Source of the DNA: Nitrososphaerales archaeon
GTDB taxonomy: Archaea; Thermoproteota; Nitrososphaeria; Nitrososphaerales; Nitrososphaeraceae
DNA length: 8,318 nucleotides
Direction: 5' to 3'
Assembly (NCBI GenBank): GCA_029237515.1
Contig: JARBAV010000024.1
Coordinates: 1-8,318 of the forward strand
Shown here: piece by piece, positions 6,214 through 8,318 of the stretch
Numbering within the stretch: the stretch's first letter is position 1
Layout of the letters: each line of letters opens with the position of its first letter
Notes under the pieces: model-generated
What the model saw: the letters and a program-made list of their open reading frames with translations, nothing else
Told to the model about the DNA's origin: nothing
Database searches by the model: none
Program-made: the position numbers and the translations under genes

Positions 6214-6921
6214 ATGGACCTCTCCATTTATGACATATGTGACGGGGATTTCTGCGATCGATTGGTACAAACCCAATCTGCAATAATACCTGTAGGTTCA
6301 CTTGAACAACATGGACAGCATCTGCCAGTGTCAACAGATTGTTTGATTGCGGAACACATTTCTATAAAGGTCAGTCAGAGATTAGAATATTTTATGTTCC
6401 CTGTTGTTCCTTATGGGGTATCGTTTGAACACTCCCCTATGTTTAATGTTTCTGTCCGTGATTCCACACTCTCCAATATATTGTGTGATATATGCATATC
6501 TATAGCCCATCTTGGTATCAAAAAAATAGTGATAATCAATGGGCATCATGGGAACATGGGCGTGTTACAATACGTTTCCCAAAATACATTTGAAAAGATG
6601 CCACGCGATTCAGCAGTTCATGTAATCAATTATTGGTCCTTTATGAATCAAGTATTTGATCACGCGGGGGAGGTGGAAACCTCAATATTGTTGGCCATAA
6701 GACCAGATTTAGTAAAAATGGATAGGGCAAAGGCGAACGACAAGACTCTCATGAAGTCAAGAGAAGCCTACAGGAGTATGACCCTTCGTCCAGGTTCTTT
6801 TCCTGAGATAACTGGAAACGGAGTGTGGGGGGATCCGAAATTTGCATCTGCTGAAAAGGGGAAGGAATTACTCAGTGAAATAAACGAGAATATTATCAAA
6901 ACAATACTCGAGCTTGGCTAG
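6214..6921 (+). CDS. Creatininase-family metal-dependent amidohydrolase, candidate ArfB-like deformylase
   Basis: This family hydrolyses amide or formamide bonds using two divalent metals. The 235 residues are typical. Metal ligands by comparison with creatininase are E31 and H33 (PVGSLEQHG), D42 (STDC), H111 in NGHHGN (109-114) and E155 in HAGEVETS (150-157). The PYGVSFEH loop (66-73) is also characteristic. Members include creatininase, the mycofactocin protease MftE and archaeal ArfB, which deformylates the first intermediate of riboflavin and F420 synthesis. In an archaeon using F420, ArfB is the most attractive role, but the sequence alone does not distinguish these; the creatininase name should not be read as creatinine degradation. 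It follows purU by 79 nt with its own TATA box. A 7-bp hairpin lies 11 nt after its TAG stop. Confidence 0.88.
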   Translation: MDLSIYDICDGDFCDRLVQTQSAIIPVGSLEQHGQHLPVSTDCLIAEHISIKVSQRLEYFMFPVVPYGVSFEHSPMFNVSVRDSTLSNILCDICISIAHLGIKKIVIINGHHGNMGVLQYVSQNTFEKMPRDSAVHVINYWSFMNQVFDHAGEVETSILLAIRPDLVKMDRAKANDKTLMKSREAYRSMTLRPGSFPEITGNGVWGDPKFASAEKGKELLSEINENIIKTILELG

Positions 6922-6932
6922 TATTCCAGACA

Positions 6933-6950
6933 GACGGTAGGGGTACCGTC
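6933..6950 (+). terminator. Hairpin after the creatininase-family gene
   Basis: GACGGTA-GGGG-TACCGTC is a perfect 7-bp stem with a 4-base loop, 11 nt after the stop. No U-tract follows (CTCACTTCAG), so it is not a classical intrinsic terminator. It may protect or process the 3' end, or be a dyad protein site. Confidence 0.4.
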
Positions 6951-7042
6951 CTCACTTCAGATAAAGCGAATTCATTATCGAGCTTAATATTTACATACAA
7001 TTTCTAAGGTTCGAAAGCTCTATCAATTGTACAATCAGAATT

Positions 7043-7052
7043 TTAATATATA
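7043..7052 (+). promoter_or_regulatory. TATA-like box of the LSm-rpl37e pair
   Basis: TTAATATATA is centred near 7048, predicting a start near 7074, 9 nt before TTG 7083 or 21 nt before ATG 7095. A second AT-rich box (TTAATA, 7065-7070) could instead give a transcript starting almost at ATG 7095, so it does not settle the start codon. Confidence 0.45.
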
Positions 7053-7082
7053 CGTGAGTATTGGTTAATAGAGATATCAAGA

Positions 7083-7313
7083 TTGTCGGTAGACATGGCC
7101 GTAAAGGTCCTAGACGAAAGCCTAGGGAAAGTTGTTCTTATAAAGCTAAAGGGTGGCAAAGTGATCAGAGGGAGTCTCCACGGATTCGACCAACACATGA
7201 ATCTGTTGCTGGAAGACTCTGTTGAATTGCTGGAAGAAAGTAAGTCGAATGATTTGGGGACAATTGTTGTTCGAGGGGACAATGTTGTCATAATATCCCC
7301 GCCTCCTCAGTAA
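7083..7313 (+). CDS. Sm-like archaeal protein (LSm/SmAP)
   Basis: Sm-like proteins form heptameric rings that bind U-rich RNA and act in RNA processing and turnover. Numbered from TTG 7083 the protein has 76 residues. The Sm1 motif spans about 15-49, with the RNA-binding D36, H38 and N40 in [12 protein letters not shown]. The Sm2 motif [10 protein letters not shown] spans 58-67 with R64, G65 and D66. The [10 protein letters not shown] strand and the PPP end are typical. An ATG four codons in (7095) would give a 72-residue protein with the same domains; either start is possible. It is followed 13 nt later by rpl37e, a pairing widely kept in archaea, and shares its promoter. Confidence 0.94.
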   Translation: MSVDMAVKVLDESLGKVVLIKLKGGKVIRGSLHGFDQHMNLLLEDSVELLEESKSNDLGTIVVRGDNVVIISPPPQ

Positions 7314-7326
7314 GGACGATTGTAAA

Positions 7327-7497
7327 ATGACAAAAGGCACCACATCGATGGGTAACTTCACCCGGAAGAAGACCCATATCCGGTGTAGAAGATGCGGTCA
7401 TAACTCCTTCCATAAGAGGGGTAAACAATGTGCGAAATGCGGATTCCCAGATCCACACTTTAGAAAATATAGCTGGATAAAACGCAGGGTCATTTAA
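7327..7497 (+). CDS. rpl37e: Large-subunit ribosomal protein L37e
   Basis: This 56-residue zinc-ribbon protein of the archaeal/eukaryotic large subunit is easily missed because it is short. It begins [20 protein letters not shown]. Zinc ligands are C20 and C23 (CRRCG) and C35 and C38 (CAKCGF), and the intervening [10 protein letters not shown] and the basic end RKYSWIKRR match the family. The start is ATG 7327, 13 nt after LSm; the stop is TAA at 7495-7497. It is cotranscribed with LSm. Confidence 0.95.
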   Translation: MTKGTTSMGNFTRKKTHIRCRRCGHNSFHKRGKQCAKCGFPDPHFRKYSWIKRRVI

Positions 7498-7549
7498 TTA
7501 ATGAGCTAAAATTACTTATGTACTTGTTGCACGTTCCATGATTTACAAT

Positions 7550-7578
7550 AGTCTATATGATAGTTCCATATATAGACT
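7550..7578 (+). repeat. Perfect 9-bp inverted repeat before the coiled-coil gene
   Basis: AGTCTATAT (7550-7558) and ATATAGACT (7570-7578) are exact reverse complements separated by 11 bases. The left arm holds a TATA-like CTATAT (7553-7558) about 30 nt before the TTG start at 7587, so the dyad overlaps the probable promoter. It could be an operator, or a 3' hairpin of the LSm-rpl37e transcript. Confidence 0.6.
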
Positions 7579-7586
7579 GACATCGA

Positions 7587-8318
7587 TTGAATGAAGAGAT
7601 CATATTTGTTGGGAGCGCTATAGCTGGCTCCCTCCTGACTATTGCGATCGACAGGCTAGTTAGACCTGTCCTTTCAAAGACCAACAAGAATACTTTAACT
7701 TCAAACGATTCTGTAAGAACAGAGTTGAATTCTCTTGAATTTGAAAGGAATTTAGTGGCTGAATCGGCGATTAAAGTGGATGAAGCGTTCAATGAAAAGA
7801 GAATTGACATTTATGAGCGAGATAAGCTGCTTCAGCGATATACAGCACAGATAGAGCAATTCGATGACAGAATAGATAAATTTCAGAATTTAATAGATTT
7901 TTCAGATCTCAGAAACCAACGAGATAGTCTTACTGACCTGATGAACAAGAGAATATCTTCGATTGACCAAAGATTAAGAGAAATTCACAATAGATTTGTA
8001 GTCACATATGGAAGTAGTGAAGGTGAACGAATAGAACAGTTATTGGAAAATGCAGTCCAAGAGGCGGTACGTGACAATCTGCATGATTCTAAACGCTCTG
8101 ACGAACTAAGAATGTCCCAATCTTCCACCTTATCGCCACATGACTTATCTCGACCTCTTGTTGATGATTCACCTGAAGTTAAGCAACTGGAAGAACTTCA
8201 CCACCAAATAGTTCTAGAGCTTGATAGACTTGAACACGATGAAAAAAAGGTTGATGACACACATGCTGCAGAAAGCAAGGTTGTTATCCAAGGGTCAACG
8301 ACTCCGAATCAATCTGAA
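7587..8318 (+). CDS. Membrane-anchored coiled-coil protein of unknown function, C-terminus beyond window
   Basis: An open frame of 244 codons runs to the right edge without a stop. The start is TTG 7587, because an in-frame TGA lies at 7578 and the first in-frame ATG is over 110 codons later. Residues 5-21 (IIFVGSAIAGSLLTIAI) form one membrane segment or signal anchor, followed by a positive stretch (DRLVRPVLSKTNK). By the positive-inside rule the body is cytoplasmic. From about residue 40 it is rich in Glu, Asp, Arg, Lys, Leu and Ile with heptad-like spacing, suggesting coiled coils at about 45-150 and again near 195-225. The segment between is Ser- and Pro-rich (SQSSTLSPHDLSRPLVDDSP) and looks like a flexible linker. 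I do not recognise the family. Codon use resembles its neighbours. Confidence 0.75.
   Translation, partial: MNEEIIFVGSAIAGSLLTIAIDRLVRPVLSKTNKNTLTSNDSVRTELNSLEFERNLVAESAIKVDEAFNEKRIDIYERDKLLQRYTAQIEQFDDRIDKFQNLIDFSDLRNQRDSLTDLMNKRISSIDQRLREIHNRFVVTYGSSEGERIEQLLENAVQEAVRDNLHDSKRSDELRMSQSSTLSPHDLSRPLVDDSPEVKQLEELHHQIVLELDRLEHDEKKVDDTHAAESKVVIQGSTTPNQSE

Noticed and set aside
7043..7361. Minus-strand frames opposite LSm.
   Set aside because: LSm on the plus strand carries both Sm motifs; the antisense frames are Ser/Thr/Pro-rich shadows.

Overview
The window is archaeal and most likely from a Thaumarchaeote (class Nitrososphaeria). The evidence is the archaeal-type ribosomal proteins (L7Ae, S28e, L24e, L37e), an aIF5B-type initiation factor, an LSm-L37e gene pair, AT-rich TATA-like boxes about 26-30 nt before short or absent leaders, and a tRNA gene with bulge-helix-bulge introns. 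The lineage call is inference from protein similarity that I recognise, not from a search.

Layout, left to right. Positions 1-2591 on the minus strand form a compact translation operon, read right to left: rpl7ae, rps28e, rpl24e, ndk, infB (aIF5B, running off the left edge). Gaps are 8, 34, 4 and 0 nt. A separate minus-strand gene, a phosphoglucosamine/phosphomannomutase (2673-4064), lies upstream. It is the most unusual object here: its reading frame carries two in-frame TGA codons, 8 codons apart, in the conserved N-terminal domain, while the remaining 408 codons are intact with every catalytic motif. About 600 nt without a visible gene follow (4098-4673). Next is a plus-strand tRNA-Leu(UAG) gene at 4708-4851 that I resolve as having two introns (35 and 24 nt) on either side of the anticodon loop. 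Removing both restores a fully paired anticodon stem. A small minus-strand Cys/His-rich zinc-ribbon-like protein (4864-5076) comes next.

From 5259 on, the genes are on the plus strand: purU (formyltetrahydrofolate deformylase), a creatininase-family metal hydrolase (possibly ArfB-like), LSm with rpl37e as a tight pair, and a partial membrane-anchored coiled-coil protein of unknown function that runs off the right edge.

Functionally the window is mostly translation and RNA housekeeping (five translation-related genes, LSm, L37e, tRNA) mixed with sugar-phosphate, nucleotide and one-carbon metabolism. Non-ATG starts are common (GTG for infB; TTG for ndk, purU, the coiled-coil gene and possibly LSm). 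I see no mobile elements, CRISPR arrays or defence genes.
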